NCBI GenBank assembly: GCA_039934875.1
Contig: JBDTLH010000219.1
Location: forward strand, 1 to 6,321
Reading direction: 5' to 3'
DNA length: 6,321 nucleotides
Origin: JBDTLH01 sp039934875
GTDB lineage: Bacteria > Acidobacteriota > Terriglobia > Terriglobales > Acidobacteriaceae
Shown: in pieces, positions 1 to 5,918 of the stretch
Layout of the letters: each line of letters starts with the position of its first letter
Numbering within the stretch: position 1 is the stretch's first letter
The notes under the pieces: generated by a model
Told to the model about the DNA's origin: nothing
What the model saw: the letters and a program-made list of their open reading frames with translations, nothing else
The model's database searches: none
Position numbers and translations under genes: made by a program

Positions 1-304
1 CGCCGCCCAATCCGGTAATCCAAACTCCGCCATACGCGACCGTCGCGTAAGCAATCGGGATGAGCCATCCCGCCAGCAGGTACTTCGCCTTGCCCGGCTT
101 CCATCCGATCTCGCGCAGGCTGCGCCCGGTGATCAGGCTGGCCGCGAACGCCGCCAGCGCCGGACACCACATCAAACCCAGCACTGTCTTTTCTTGGAAG
201 CCGATACGAAAAACAAAGTAGTACGCAACCGCGCTGAAAAGGATGACCAGCACGAAGAAAGTTAGCGAACGTTTCCTGGCTATAGCAGCAGATGTTTCCA
301 GCAT
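1..304 (-). CDS. CPBP/CAAX-type membrane protease, N-terminal fragment
   Basis: The reading frame starts at ATG 304 and runs off the window edge after 101 complete codons, so only the N-terminal part is visible. The sequence shows hydrophobic segments at about residues 14-33, 43-59 and 76-96. They are separated by a short basic stretch containing SLREIGWKPGKAKYLL. This layout (two helices, a loop with 'LGW/IGW' and basic residues, then a helix ending in IAYATVAYGGVW) resembles the N-terminus of CPBP-family intramembrane metalloproteases (Abi/CAAX protease-like). The catalytic EExxxR and later histidine motifs would lie beyond the window, so activity cannot be judged. It begins 21 bp after the trpD stop on the same strand, so co-transcription is likely. 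No clear Shine-Dalgarno precedes the ATG. An unrelated multi-pass membrane protein is the alternative. Confidence 0.6.
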   Translation of the reverse strand, partial: MLETSAAIARKRSLTFFVLVILFSAVAYYFVFRIGFQEKTVLGLMWCPALAAFAASLITGRSLREIGWKPGKAKYLLAGWLIPIAYATVAYGGVWITGLGG

Positions 305-325
305 GGGCGAGAGAATACCACGTTC

Positions 326-1375
326 TTAAGCGGTGCTGGTAAACCTAATCAGCCGCTCCAGCTTCTCCCGCGCCGCGCCCGAATCAAGCGATTGCGCGGC
401 GATGGGCAGCGCCTCTCCGAGGGTGTCCGCCCTCTCCGCCGCAAGCAGCGCCGCCGCCGCATTCAACAACACCACATCGCGCTTCGCCGACTTCTCTCCT
501 TGCAAGATCGCTTGGATGATGCGCGCATTCTCCCCTACATCCCCGCCCATGATCGCGGAAAGAGGAGCGCGCGCTATGCCGAATTGCTCCGGGGTTATTT
601 CAAACGTTTGCACCTCTCGCTCGCGCACCTCCGCCACCAGCGTCGGGCCGGTGATCGTAATCTCGTCCAGCCCGTCGCGCCCGTGCACTACCAGCGCCCG
701 CCGCAATCCCAGCATCGCCAATGCCTTCGCCAGCTTCTCCACCAGCGCCGCGGAATACACGCCCACCACTTGTGCCGACGCATTCGCCGGATTGGTCAAC
801 GGCCCCAGCAAATTGAATACCGTCCGCATGCGCAACTCACGCCGCGCCGGCTGCACGTACTTCATCGCCGAATGCACCACCGGAGCAAAATAGAACGCGA
901 TGCCGACCTCCTCCAGGCAACTCCGCAGACGCGCGGCGGAGAGCGACAGCCCCACTCCCAATGCCTCCATGACGTCCGCCGATCCGCACTTCGACGTTAC
1001 CGAACGGTTGCCGTGCTTGGCGACGCGCACCCCCGCACCGGCAACAATCAGCGCGCTCGCCGTAGAGATATTGAAGGTGCCGCTGGTATCGCCGCCGGTG
1101 CCGCAGGTATCCACCAGCGCGTCCCGCTCAGTACCGCTGACATCGATCACCGCCTCCGCCTCGCCCACGCCATCACGAGAGGCCGCGCGGATCGCCTCCG
1201 CGAATCCCACAATCTCTTCGACGGTCTCGCCCTTCATGTGCAACGCAATCAGCAGCGCCGCGATCTGCGCGTCCGAAGCCTCGCCCGCCAATATCTCTGA
1301 CATCACCCCGCGCGCCTCATCACGGCCAAGATCTTCGCGGCGGAGCGTAATGCGATGTAGCGCTTCGAGGATCAC
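326..1375 (-). CDS. trpD: anthranilate phosphoribosyltransferase
   Basis: This is a 349-residue protein, the normal length for TrpD, which transfers phosphoribose from PRPP to anthranilate in tryptophan biosynthesis in the cytoplasm. Visible motifs are the glycine-rich PRPP loop CGTGGD (91-96) followed by FNIST (101-105), the signature KHGNRSVTSKCGSADVMEALG region (120-140), the anthranilate-side stretch FAPVVHSAMKYVQPARRELR (163-182), RTVFNLLGPLTNP (184-196), and GLDE (235-238), whose Asp-Glu pair binds Mg in the family. The N-terminal helical domain (about 1-70, including MKGETVEEI) is intact. The start is GTG at 1375. It fits the family N-terminus (MILEALHR) although no good ribosome binding site is visible. 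The next in-frame Met (residue 25) would remove the first helix. No other trp genes are in view, so trpD stands apart here, with a probable membrane protease downstream. Confidence 0.97.
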   Translation of the reverse strand: MILEALHRITLRREDLGRDEARGVMSEILAGEASDAQIAALLIALHMKGETVEEIVGFAEAIRAASRDGVGEAEAVIDVSGTERDALVDTCGTGGDTSGTFNISTASALIVAGAGVRVAKHGNRSVTSKCGSADVMEALGVGLSLSAARLRSCLEEVGIAFYFAPVVHSAMKYVQPARRELRMRTVFNLLGPLTNPANASAQVVGVYSAALVEKLAKALAMLGLRRALVVHGRDGLDEITITGPTLVAEVREREVQTFEITPEQFGIARAPLSAIMGGDVGENARIIQAILQGEKSAKRDVVLLNAAAALLAAERADTLGEALPIAAQSLDSGAAREKLERLIRFTSTA

Positions 1376-1427
1376 TGCTCAGGATACTATCTCCGCCGCA
1401 GTCCCCCGCATCCTCTATGAAGCGCAT

Positions 1428-1748
1428 ATGGCAGACTCCAGCTCCCACTCCGGCTCCCACTCAAATGACGCATCCGAATCCACGCCTCAATCCAGAGAAA
1501 GTTTCTGCTTCGCCGTGCTCAACCCGAAACAGTGCTCCATCGCGAAGGATGGCAATCCCCGACTCGCCTACGATTGCCACGCTCTGAACAGTGATGGCAA
1601 ATCCGCCGACGATACCGTGCTGGTCCCGATGCTTATTACGGATAGTGAGGGCGCGCGCCGCCACAAAGCCACCAATCTCATCGCCGCCCACTTCGCTGAC
1701 TCTGACGCGGAGCTCAATGTATCCTTGTCCACGGTCATCTTCGGATAA
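1428..1748 (+). CDS. possible small hypothetical protein upstream of dapA
   Basis: I do not recognise this frame. From ATG 1428 it would encode 106 residues: a Ser/His-rich start (MADSSSHSGSHSND), then a mixed region (SFCFAVLNPKQCSIAKDGNPRL, DDTVLVPMLITDSEGARRH, NLIAAHF) without obvious membrane segments or signal peptide. My hand count over its codons gives roughly 53% GC at position 1, 45% at position 2 and 70% at position 3, which is the pattern expected of a real gene in a GC-rich genome. It ends 10 bp before the dapA ATG, so translational coupling is possible. Against it are the poor ribosome binding site (only GAAG near 1419) and the absence of a recognisable domain. A 96-codon minus-strand frame (1461-1751) covers the same DNA with codons in exact register. 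Its G/V/R-rich product looks more like a shadow. The remainder of the 1376-1758 gap shows no other feature I can support. Confidence 0.35.
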   Translation: MADSSSHSGSHSNDASESTPQSRESFCFAVLNPKQCSIAKDGNPRLAYDCHALNSDGKSADDTVLVPMLITDSEGARRHKATNLIAAHFADSDAELNVSLSTVIFG

Positions 1749-1758
1749 CATTGGCTAT

Positions 1759-2646
1759 ATGCAATTGCGCGGAGTCGGAACAGCCCTCATCACTCCCTTC
1801 AAAGCCGACGGATCGATCGACGAGCCGGCGCTGCGGAAGCACGTCGCCTGGCAGGTGCAATCCGGCGTCAACTTCCTGGTGCCTTGCGGCACCACCGGCG
1901 AGACCCCCACCCTCAGCGAAGAGGAGCAGTGCCGCGTCATCGAGATCGTGGTAGAGGCCAACGCCGGGCGCGTCCCTGTGATCGCCGGCGCCACCTCCAA
2001 CTCCACCGGCGAAGCGGTGCGCAAGGCTGCGGCCATCGCCGGCCTCAAGGGAGTGGACGGAATCCTCAGCGCCTCTCCTTATTACAACAAGCCCACGCAG
2101 GAAGGCCAGTTTCAGCACTTTAAGGCCATCGCCGAAGCCGTGGACGGCAAGCCCATCGTGCTCTACTCCGTGCAGGGGCGCACCGCGGTCAACCTCGAGC
2201 CCGCCACCATCGCGCGCCTCTCTGAAATCGCCAACATCATCGCCGTCAAAGAAGCCAGCGGCAATATGTCGCAGATCGCCGAGGTCTGCGCCTCCGTCCC
2301 TCTCAACTTCACTGTGCTCTCGGGCGACGACGCCATCACCCTCGGCTTCATCGGACACGGCGGCAAAGGCGTCGTCTCCGTGGTCTCCAACCTCATCCCC
2401 AACGCCATGGCGGAGCTCACCTCGGCCGCGCTCGGCGGAGATTTTCCCCGCGCCCAACGCATCCAGCGCCGCTACCTGCCGCTGATGAGCGCCTGCTTTT
2501 TCGAAAGCAATCCCATTCCCGTCAAGGCCGTGCTCGCGATGATGAAGCGCATCGAGGAGCACTATCGCCTCCCCATGGTCAGTATCTCCGACGCCAACCG
2601 CGCCCGCCTCGATCAAGTGGTCCGCCGCGTGGGGTTGTTGAGCTAA
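1759..2646 (+). CDS. dapA: 4-hydroxy-tetrahydrodipicolinate synthase
   Basis: This 295-residue TIM-barrel enzyme condenses pyruvate with aspartate semialdehyde, the first committed step toward diaminopimelate and lysine. The sequence shows ALITPF (9-14), the substrate loop PCGTTGETPTLSEEE (42-56), SPYYNKPTQEG (106-116), and the Schiff-base lysine K164 in IIAVKEASGN. By comparison with E. coli DapA, T46 matches T45, Y109 matches Y107, Y136 matches Y133 and R141 matches R138, so the catalytic set is complete. One oddity is that the usual LYNVPxRT segment reads LYSVQGRT (135-142), replacing the common Asn and Pro. The start at ATG 1759 matches the family N-terminus. Upstream in-frame sequence (from 1591) is low-complexity and not DapA-like. 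The ribosome binding site is weak. A related family member such as N-acetylneuraminate lyase or KDG aldolase is less likely given GTTGE and the diagnostic arginine. Confidence 0.95.
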   Translation: MQLRGVGTALITPFKADGSIDEPALRKHVAWQVQSGVNFLVPCGTTGETPTLSEEEQCRVIEIVVEANAGRVPVIAGATSNSTGEAVRKAAAIAGLKGVDGILSASPYYNKPTQEGQFQHFKAIAEAVDGKPIVLYSVQGRTAVNLEPATIARLSEIANIIAVKEASGNMSQIAEVCASVPLNFTVLSGDDAITLGFIGHGGKGVVSVVSNLIPNAMAELTSAALGGDFPRAQRIQRRYLPLMSACFFESNPIPVKAVLAMMKRIEEHYRLPMVSISDANRARLDQVVRRVGLLS

Positions 2647-2726
2647 ACGCCCGAGACATGCATCAGCCGCGGAGTGGCTGGGGCGGTTTGGGAGTTGCTT
2701 ACCCAGCGCACTGCTCCGGATTCCGC

Positions 2727-2732
2727 TAGAAT
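2727..2732 (+). promoter_or_regulatory. candidate -10 element (TAGAAT) before the UPF0173 gene
   Basis: TAGAAT lies 37 bp upstream of the ATG at 2770, inside the 123-bp gap after dapA, and matches the sigma-70 -10 consensus at five of six positions. No convincing -35 hexamer sits 16-18 bp upstream. A partial TTGCTT occurs at 2695-2700 but at 26-bp spacing. It would give the hydrolase gene its own transcript, but read-through from dapA is equally possible. Confidence 0.3.
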
Positions 2733-2769
2733 TTCCCGTTCGGCTGATTTTGAAATTGGGAGCTCAACA

Positions 2770-3492
2770 ATGCCGCTGCAACTAAAAGGAGCGAAGCTGA
2801 CGTGGCTGGGGCACGCCACCTTCCTCATCGAAAACGCAGGAAAGGCCATCCTCATCGACCCGTGGGTACAGAACAATCCCATGTGTCCGGAGAAAAATAA
2901 AAAGCTGCCCAGGATCGACTTGATGTTGATCACGCACGGCCACTTCGACCACATTGCAGACGCCGTTGAGATCGCAAAGCAGCAGCAGCCGATGGTGATC
3001 GGCATCGCCGAGCTCTGCCACTGGCTGGGCAGGAAAGGCGTCCAGAACCTTGCCGAGATGAATAAGGGAGGCACGCAGCGCCTCAAAGAGATGGGAGTGG
3101 ACGTTACCATGGTGCACGCGGACCACTCCTGCGGCATTAAAGACGGCGATGAGATGGTTTACGGAGGGGAGGCCTGCGGATATGTGCTCAGCTTCCACTC
3201 CGGCTTGAAGCTGTATCACTCGGGCGATACCAATGTCTTCGGCGACATGAAAATTATTCGTGAGCTCTATGCGCCGGAGATTGCTTTGTTGCCGATCGGC
3301 GACCACTACACCATGGGCCCGCGCGAAGTCGCCCACGCCTGCGGGCTACTGCGACCGAAGCAGGTTGTTCCCATGCATTTTGGGACCTTTCCGCCGCTGG
3401 TGGGGAGGACCGGAGATTTGCGCGAGCGGTTCAAGGGAAGCAGCATTGAATCGGAGATCGTGGAAATGAAACCGGGAGAGACACTCGAATAA
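2770..3492 (+). CDS. UPF0173-type metal-dependent hydrolase (metallo-beta-lactamase fold)
   Basis: The protein has 240 residues, close to the usual 220-240 of the UPF0173 family, and is a single-domain metallo-beta-lactamase-fold protein without signal peptide, so probably cytosolic. The metal site is easy to read: LTWLGHATFLIE (10-21) and ILIDPW (27-32) form the first strands, ITHGHFDH (54-61) supplies the HxHxDH ligands, HADH (116-119), the bridging aspartate D153 in YHSGDTNVFGDM, and H203 in VPMHFGTFPPL, the family's C-terminal histidine. The physiological substrate of UPF0173 proteins is not established; relatives hydrolyse esters or phosphodiesters in vitro. The start at ATG 2770 is supported by GGGAG at 2758-2762, 7 bp upstream, and by homology of MPLQLKGAKLTWLGHA to family starts. 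The longer in-frame extension back to 2674 is not family-like. It lies between dapA and a Crp/Fnr-like gene without an obvious pathway link. Confidence 0.93.
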   Translation: MPLQLKGAKLTWLGHATFLIENAGKAILIDPWVQNNPMCPEKNKKLPRIDLMLITHGHFDHIADAVEIAKQQQPMVIGIAELCHWLGRKGVQNLAEMNKGGTQRLKEMGVDVTMVHADHSCGIKDGDEMVYGGEACGYVLSFHSGLKLYHSGDTNVFGDMKIIRELYAPEIALLPIGDHYTMGPREVAHACGLLRPKQVVPMHFGTFPPLVGRTGDLRERFKGSSIESEIVEMKPGETLE

Positions 3493-3587
3493 GAGAAATT
3501 GCGCGGGTGCGCCGCCCGGCATCAAACCCTACTAATCAAAGCCCAAGACGGCGCCTATGTTCTGGTGCGACAAGAAAGCGTGTTCTC

Positions 3588-4319
3588 ATGGGTCCAGCGT
3601 CATTCAGGAACAAGCTACTGCAAAATTTGGACGAGGAGATAATCCGGCGTCTCGATCTTCACCCGGTCAAGCTTGAACAAAAGCGTCAAATCGAATACCC
3701 CGGGAACACGATAGAGCATTTGTTTTTTCTTGAGTCGGGCATCGGGTCCATGACAACGACCTTCGCCAATGGTTCTCAGGTCGAAGTTGGTATGTTCGGT
3801 TACGAGTCCGTGATGGGAGCATCAGCCCTGATGGGCACCAAGCGCAGCCTGAACAAGGTCTATATGCAACTGGAGGGCCACGGGTTCAGTTGCAGGAGAG
3901 AGGTCGCGGAACGCGAATTTGAGCGCGGCGAAAAGTTTCAGGACCTGGTTTTGCGCTATGTGCAGGCGCAACTGGTGCAGACCTGCCAGTCGGCGGGATG
4001 CAATGCCAAGCATCCGTTGAAGCAGCGGCTGTCGCGCTGGCTGCTGCTGTGCCAGGACCGCGCACAGTCCGATGTTCTGGATCTTACGCAGGAGTTTTTA
4101 GCGGACATGCTGGGCACTCGGCGCGCTACCGTGAGCGTGGCGGCAGAGATGTTGAAGCGAAGAAAATTGATCGAGTACCGTCGCGGCGTGGTACGTATTC
4201 TGGACCGAGAGGGCCTGGAACGGATCACTTGCGAATGCTACGGCGTGGTCAAAGCGCATCTGGACAACTACACGGAAGTTGACCAGGACGGAGATGCTGG
4301 TTCGGCGACGGCGGGGTAG
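3588..4319 (+). CDS. Crp/Fnr-family transcription regulator (non-cAMP type)
   Basis: This 243-residue protein has an N-terminal cyclic-nucleotide-binding-like beta barrel (about 15-115; YPGNTIEHLFFLESGIGSM, NGSQVEVGMFGYESVMG), a long linker helix (118-150; VLRYVQAQLVQTC, KHPLKQRLSRWLLLCQDR) and a C-terminal winged helix (about 163-210; LTQEFLADMLGTRRATVSVAAEMLKRRKLIEY), the typical Crp HTH recognition region. The barrel lacks the GExxG and Arg-Ser pair that bind cAMP in E. coli CRP, reading instead GYESVMGASALMGTKRSL. It also lacks the N-terminal cysteine cluster of Fnr, so cAMP or an iron-sulfur cluster is unlikely as effector. The true signal is unknown. ATG 3588 is preferred because MGPASFRNKLLQNLDEE matches relatives; an in-frame GTG at 3507 would add 27 residues of unlikely sequence. 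Only a weak purine stretch (AAGAAAG) precedes the ATG. No operator or target gene can be assigned from the window. Confidence 0.9.
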   Translation: MGPASFRNKLLQNLDEEIIRRLDLHPVKLEQKRQIEYPGNTIEHLFFLESGIGSMTTTFANGSQVEVGMFGYESVMGASALMGTKRSLNKVYMQLEGHGFSCRREVAEREFERGEKFQDLVLRYVQAQLVQTCQSAGCNAKHPLKQRLSRWLLLCQDRAQSDVLDLTQEFLADMLGTRRATVSVAAEMLKRRKLIEYRRGVVRILDREGLERITCECYGVVKAHLDNYTEVDQDGDAGSATAG

Positions 4320-4332
4320 GTTTCGCACACCC

Positions 4333-4358
4333 GTCAGGCGCTGAAATGACAATTTTTT
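4333..4358 (+). terminator. weak candidate terminator after the Crp/Fnr-like gene
   Basis: Fourteen bases after the regulator's stop, GTCA (4333-4336) and TGAC (4347-4350) can pair, and a competing TCAG-GCG-CTGA hairpin lies at 4334-4344. Either is followed by AATTTTTT (4351-4358). The stem is short, so this is only a possible intrinsic terminator; the T-run is the strongest part. Confidence 0.3.
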
Positions 4359-4378
4359 CAGCCGGTTATCCCCGGCTG
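4359..4378. repeat. perfect 7-bp hairpin in the convergent intergenic gap
   Basis: CAGCCGG (4359-4365) and CCGGCTG (4372-4378) are perfect inverted repeats around a 6-base loop TTATCC, midway between the convergent regulator (ends 4319) and bshB1-like gene (ends 4437). A run of six T precedes it on the plus strand. Neither strand therefore has the hairpin-then-T-run order of a classic intrinsic terminator. It may still be a transcript end stabiliser for one or both genes. Confidence 0.4.
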
Positions 4379-4436
4379 GACAGGCTGCGCGGTCTGCCCA
4401 ACAATCGAATTTGCCTTGGCGACCCGGCCTATGTTT

Positions 4437-5165
4437 TTAGAACGAACGGACGGGGAGAGATGTTATATCGTCCACCAGTCCTACTTCTTTCTGCACGAAC
4501 GGCTCGCCGTATTTGACTCCCGCGAGCACGCCATAGTGGCTCGCCATGGATTCGATCCGCCCGCGAATTTCAGCTGCACGGACAAAGATGCCGCTGCCCT
4601 CCGCCCGGTCTTCATACTGCGAGCGGTAGGCGAAGAGGGAAGCCAGGCGTGCCTCGAATTGTTGCGTGATGTCCACGACAAAAGTGGGGCGCACGTCCGC
4701 ATAGAGGCTGGCGTAGATGATCTTGAACGGACGATGCGGCGCAAGGCGCGATTGCAGATCGAACTTCTTCAGCCCGGCATAAAAACATGATTCATATCCC
4801 AGAGCGGCGGCGTTGTAGTGGTCGGGATGGCGCGCCTGCCAGTAGGGAAGTATGACTACGTCCGGTTGCAAGCGGCGCACCACGCGCGCGATCTTAACGC
4901 GATTTTCGTGCGTGTTCTCCACCCGGCCGTCCGGGATATCCAGCGCTTCGCGATGATTGACCTGAAGCAGATGCGCCGCTTGGATCGACTCCGCTGCGCG
5001 CTCTGCAACCGTACCGCGTGTGCCCAACTCGCCTTGCGTCAGATCGAGGATGGCGGTGCGATAGCCGGCCTGCGCCATTTTGAGCAGGGTGCCGCCGCAG
5101 GTCTGCTCCACATCATCGCGGTGGGCGGCAATCGCAAGTATCTGGACAGCGGCGACCACGCTCAT
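4437..5165 (-). CDS. bshB1: BshB1-like LmbE-family GlcNAc-malate-type deacetylase
   Basis: The 242-residue protein belongs to the zinc-dependent LmbE/PIG-L deacetylases and most resembles BshB1, which deacetylates GlcNAc-malate during bacillithiol synthesis. Visible features are ILAIAAHRDDVEQTCGGTL (9-27) with zinc ligands H15 and D18, DLTQGELGTRGT (41-52), IPDGRVENTHENR (77-89), RHPDH (112-116) with ligand H116, FKIIYA (147-152), FVVDITQQFEA (162-172), FAYRSQ (178-183) and the C-terminal YGVLAGVKYGEPF (211-223), the last four being BshB1-type signatures. The usual AHPDD reads AHRDD here. The ATG at 5165 overlaps the TGA of the DUF190 gene by 4 bp (ATGA), so it is translationally coupled within the crcB operon and probably under the fluoride riboswitch transcriptionally. 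The other bacillithiol genes (bshA, bshC) are not in the window. The substrate could differ, since LmbE deacetylases also act on other N-acetylglucosaminides. Confidence 0.87.
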   Translation of the reverse strand: MSVVAAVQILAIAAHRDDVEQTCGGTLLKMAQAGYRTAILDLTQGELGTRGTVAERAAESIQAAHLLQVNHREALDIPDGRVENTHENRVKIARVVRRLQPDVVILPYWQARHPDHYNAAALGYESCFYAGLKKFDLQSRLAPHRPFKIIYASLYADVRPTFVVDITQQFEARLASLFAYRSQYEDRAEGSGIFVRAAEIRGRIESMASHYGVLAGVKYGEPFVQKEVGLVDDITSLPVRSF

Positions 5166-5500
5166 CCGCGCTCGATTCCGTTTTCAACGACCACATTCTC
5201 CCGCGCCATCAGGCGGTTGCCGATCATCTGTTTGATTTTGGGCAGCACGCGCGCGATGTTTTCATCGTCGTCCACGAAGATAAGCACCAGGGGCAGCTTG
5301 CCTCCGGCGTCCACCAGCGATGAGGTTTTGATGCGGCTGCCGCCGACGAAGCCGGCGATGCCGTGAAAGACCACTGCGTTATCGATCTGCTCGTCCCGCA
5401 GGCATTTGAGCACCTGCATGTGCAGAGGGCGGCCTTGATAACTGTCAGCTTCGCCGAGATAGAGAGTGATTTGTACGGCCATAGCAACGGGCTTCGTCAT
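5162..5500 (-). CDS. DUF190 protein (CrcB-associated, PII-like fold)
   Basis: This is a 112-residue soluble protein. It matches the DUF190 family: VQITLYLGEADSYQGRPLHMQ (9-29) at the N-terminus, LKCLRDEQIDNAVVFHGIAGFVGGSRIKTS (31-60) with the family's GIAGFG-like turn and SRIKT, LPLVLIFVDDDENI (69-82), and a C-terminal IKQMIGNRLMARENVVV. DUF190 proteins are often encoded beside crcB and have a PII-like ferredoxin fold, but their biochemical role is not established. The start at ATG 5500 is fixed by GGAGG at 5508-5512 (minus strand), 7 bp upstream, overlapping the end of crcB. Longer in-frame starts up to 5626 would only add crcB shadow sequence; an internal ATG at 5482 is less well placed. 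It begins 4 bp after the crcB stop and overlaps bshB1 by 4 bp, so it is the middle gene of a three-gene operon. Confidence 0.92.
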   Translation of the reverse strand: MTKPVAMAVQITLYLGEADSYQGRPLHMQVLKCLRDEQIDNAVVFHGIAGFVGGSRIKTSSLVDAGGKLPLVLIFVDDDENIARVLPKIKQMIGNRLMARENVVVENGIERG

Positions 5501-5504
5501 CAGT

Positions 5505-5879
5505 TTACCTCCACCTTGCCAGGGCCATGCCCGCCATCGCCGCAGCCAGGCAGAGGACATTGCTGAGAAAGACATTGGCGGCAAAAAGAGCATAGCGGCC
5601 CTGCTCGAAGAGCGCCATGGATTCAAACGCGAAGCTGGAGAAGGTCGTGTATCCGCCGCAGAAGCCGATGGCGATCAGCCAGCGCCAGCGCACGTCGGAG
5701 AAGACGCGCTCCGCCGTCCAGATCATGAAGAAGCCGAGGATGAGGCTTCCTGTGATGTTGATGAAGAGTGTGCCGTAGGGAAAATCAGCGGCGATCCACT
5801 TGCTTGCCAGGCGGGCGAGGGCAAAGCGCAGGCAAGCGCCTGCAACCGCTCCGAGGGCAACCCAGAAATAAGCGCGCAT
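5505..5879 (-). CDS. crcB: fluoride ion channel/exporter CrcB (Fluc)
   Basis: The 124-residue protein has four predicted membrane helices (about 4-24, 36-56, 66-90, 98-121) and is the usual size of the single-domain Fluc/CrcB proteins, which form dual-topology dimers in the inner membrane and let fluoride leave the cell. Family motifs are GAVAGACLRF (10-19) with the conserved glycine and arginine, PYGTLFINITGS (34-45) with the conserved Asn41, and GFCGGYTTFSSFAFE (72-86), which holds the central sodium site and the phenylalanine box. Only one crcB copy is seen, consistent with a homodimer. The start is ATG 5879, preceded by AAGGAG (5890-5895), 10 bp away. That ribosome binding site is part of the riboswitch expression platform just upstream, so fluoride should increase translation. 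It is the first gene of an operon with DUF190 and a bshB1-like gene. Confidence 0.96.
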   Translation of the reverse strand: MRAYFWVALGAVAGACLRFALARLASKWIAADFPYGTLFINITGSLILGFFMIWTAERVFSDVRWRWLIAIGFCGGYTTFSSFAFESMALFEQGRYALFAANVFLSNVLCLAAAMAGMALARWR

Positions 5880-5889
5880 CGAGTTCTTT

Positions 5890-5918
5890 CTCCTTCTGAA
5901 TGTTCATTTCAGTAGGAG
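5890..5918 (-). promoter_or_regulatory. SD-sequestering hairpin: fluoride riboswitch expression platform
   Basis: Read on the minus strand, CTCCT (5918-5914), A, CTGAA (5912-5908), a 7-base loop, TTCAG (5900-5896), A, AGGAG (5894-5890) can fold into a hairpin of 5+5 bp with one A-A mismatch. Its last arm is the crcB Shine-Dalgarno. Four of the five bases of the first arm also belong to the aptamer pseudoknot strand (5919-5915). The two structures are therefore mutually exclusive: the fluoride-bound aptamer should free the ribosome binding site. This is read directly from complementarity; the regulatory direction is inference. Confidence 0.75.

Noticed and set aside
333..1300. Long plus-strand frames opposite trpD (333-893 and 392-1300)
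   Set aside because: They are antisense to a well-matched trpD. Their products are Arg/His/Gln- or Ser/Ala-rich with no domain, typical shadows in GC-rich coding DNA.
1461..1751. 96-codon minus-strand frame in the trpD-dapA gap
   Set aside because: Its GC pattern is reversed (high at codon position 1, lower at position 3) compared with the plus frame, and the G/V/R-rich product resembles other shadows here; not listed as a gene.
1735..2616. 293-codon minus-strand frame opposite dapA
   Set aside because: The product is Gly/Asp/Val/His-rich without motifs and lies in exact register opposite an intact dapA; shadow.
2664..2680. CAGCC-N7-GGCTG hairpin after dapA as a terminator
   Set aside because: The stem is only 5 bp and is followed by a G-rich stretch, not a T-run.
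2782..3336. 184-codon minus-strand frame opposite the UPF0173 gene
   Set aside because: It has no recognisable domain and the opposite strand has a complete metal-site motif set.
3507..3587. GTG 3507 as the start of the Crp/Fnr-like gene
   Set aside because: The extra 27 residues are low-complexity and unlike family N-termini.
5501..5626. Longer start for the DUF190 gene (Met at 5626)
   Set aside because: The added residues are shadow translation of crcB, and a strong GGAGG is positioned for the start at 5500.
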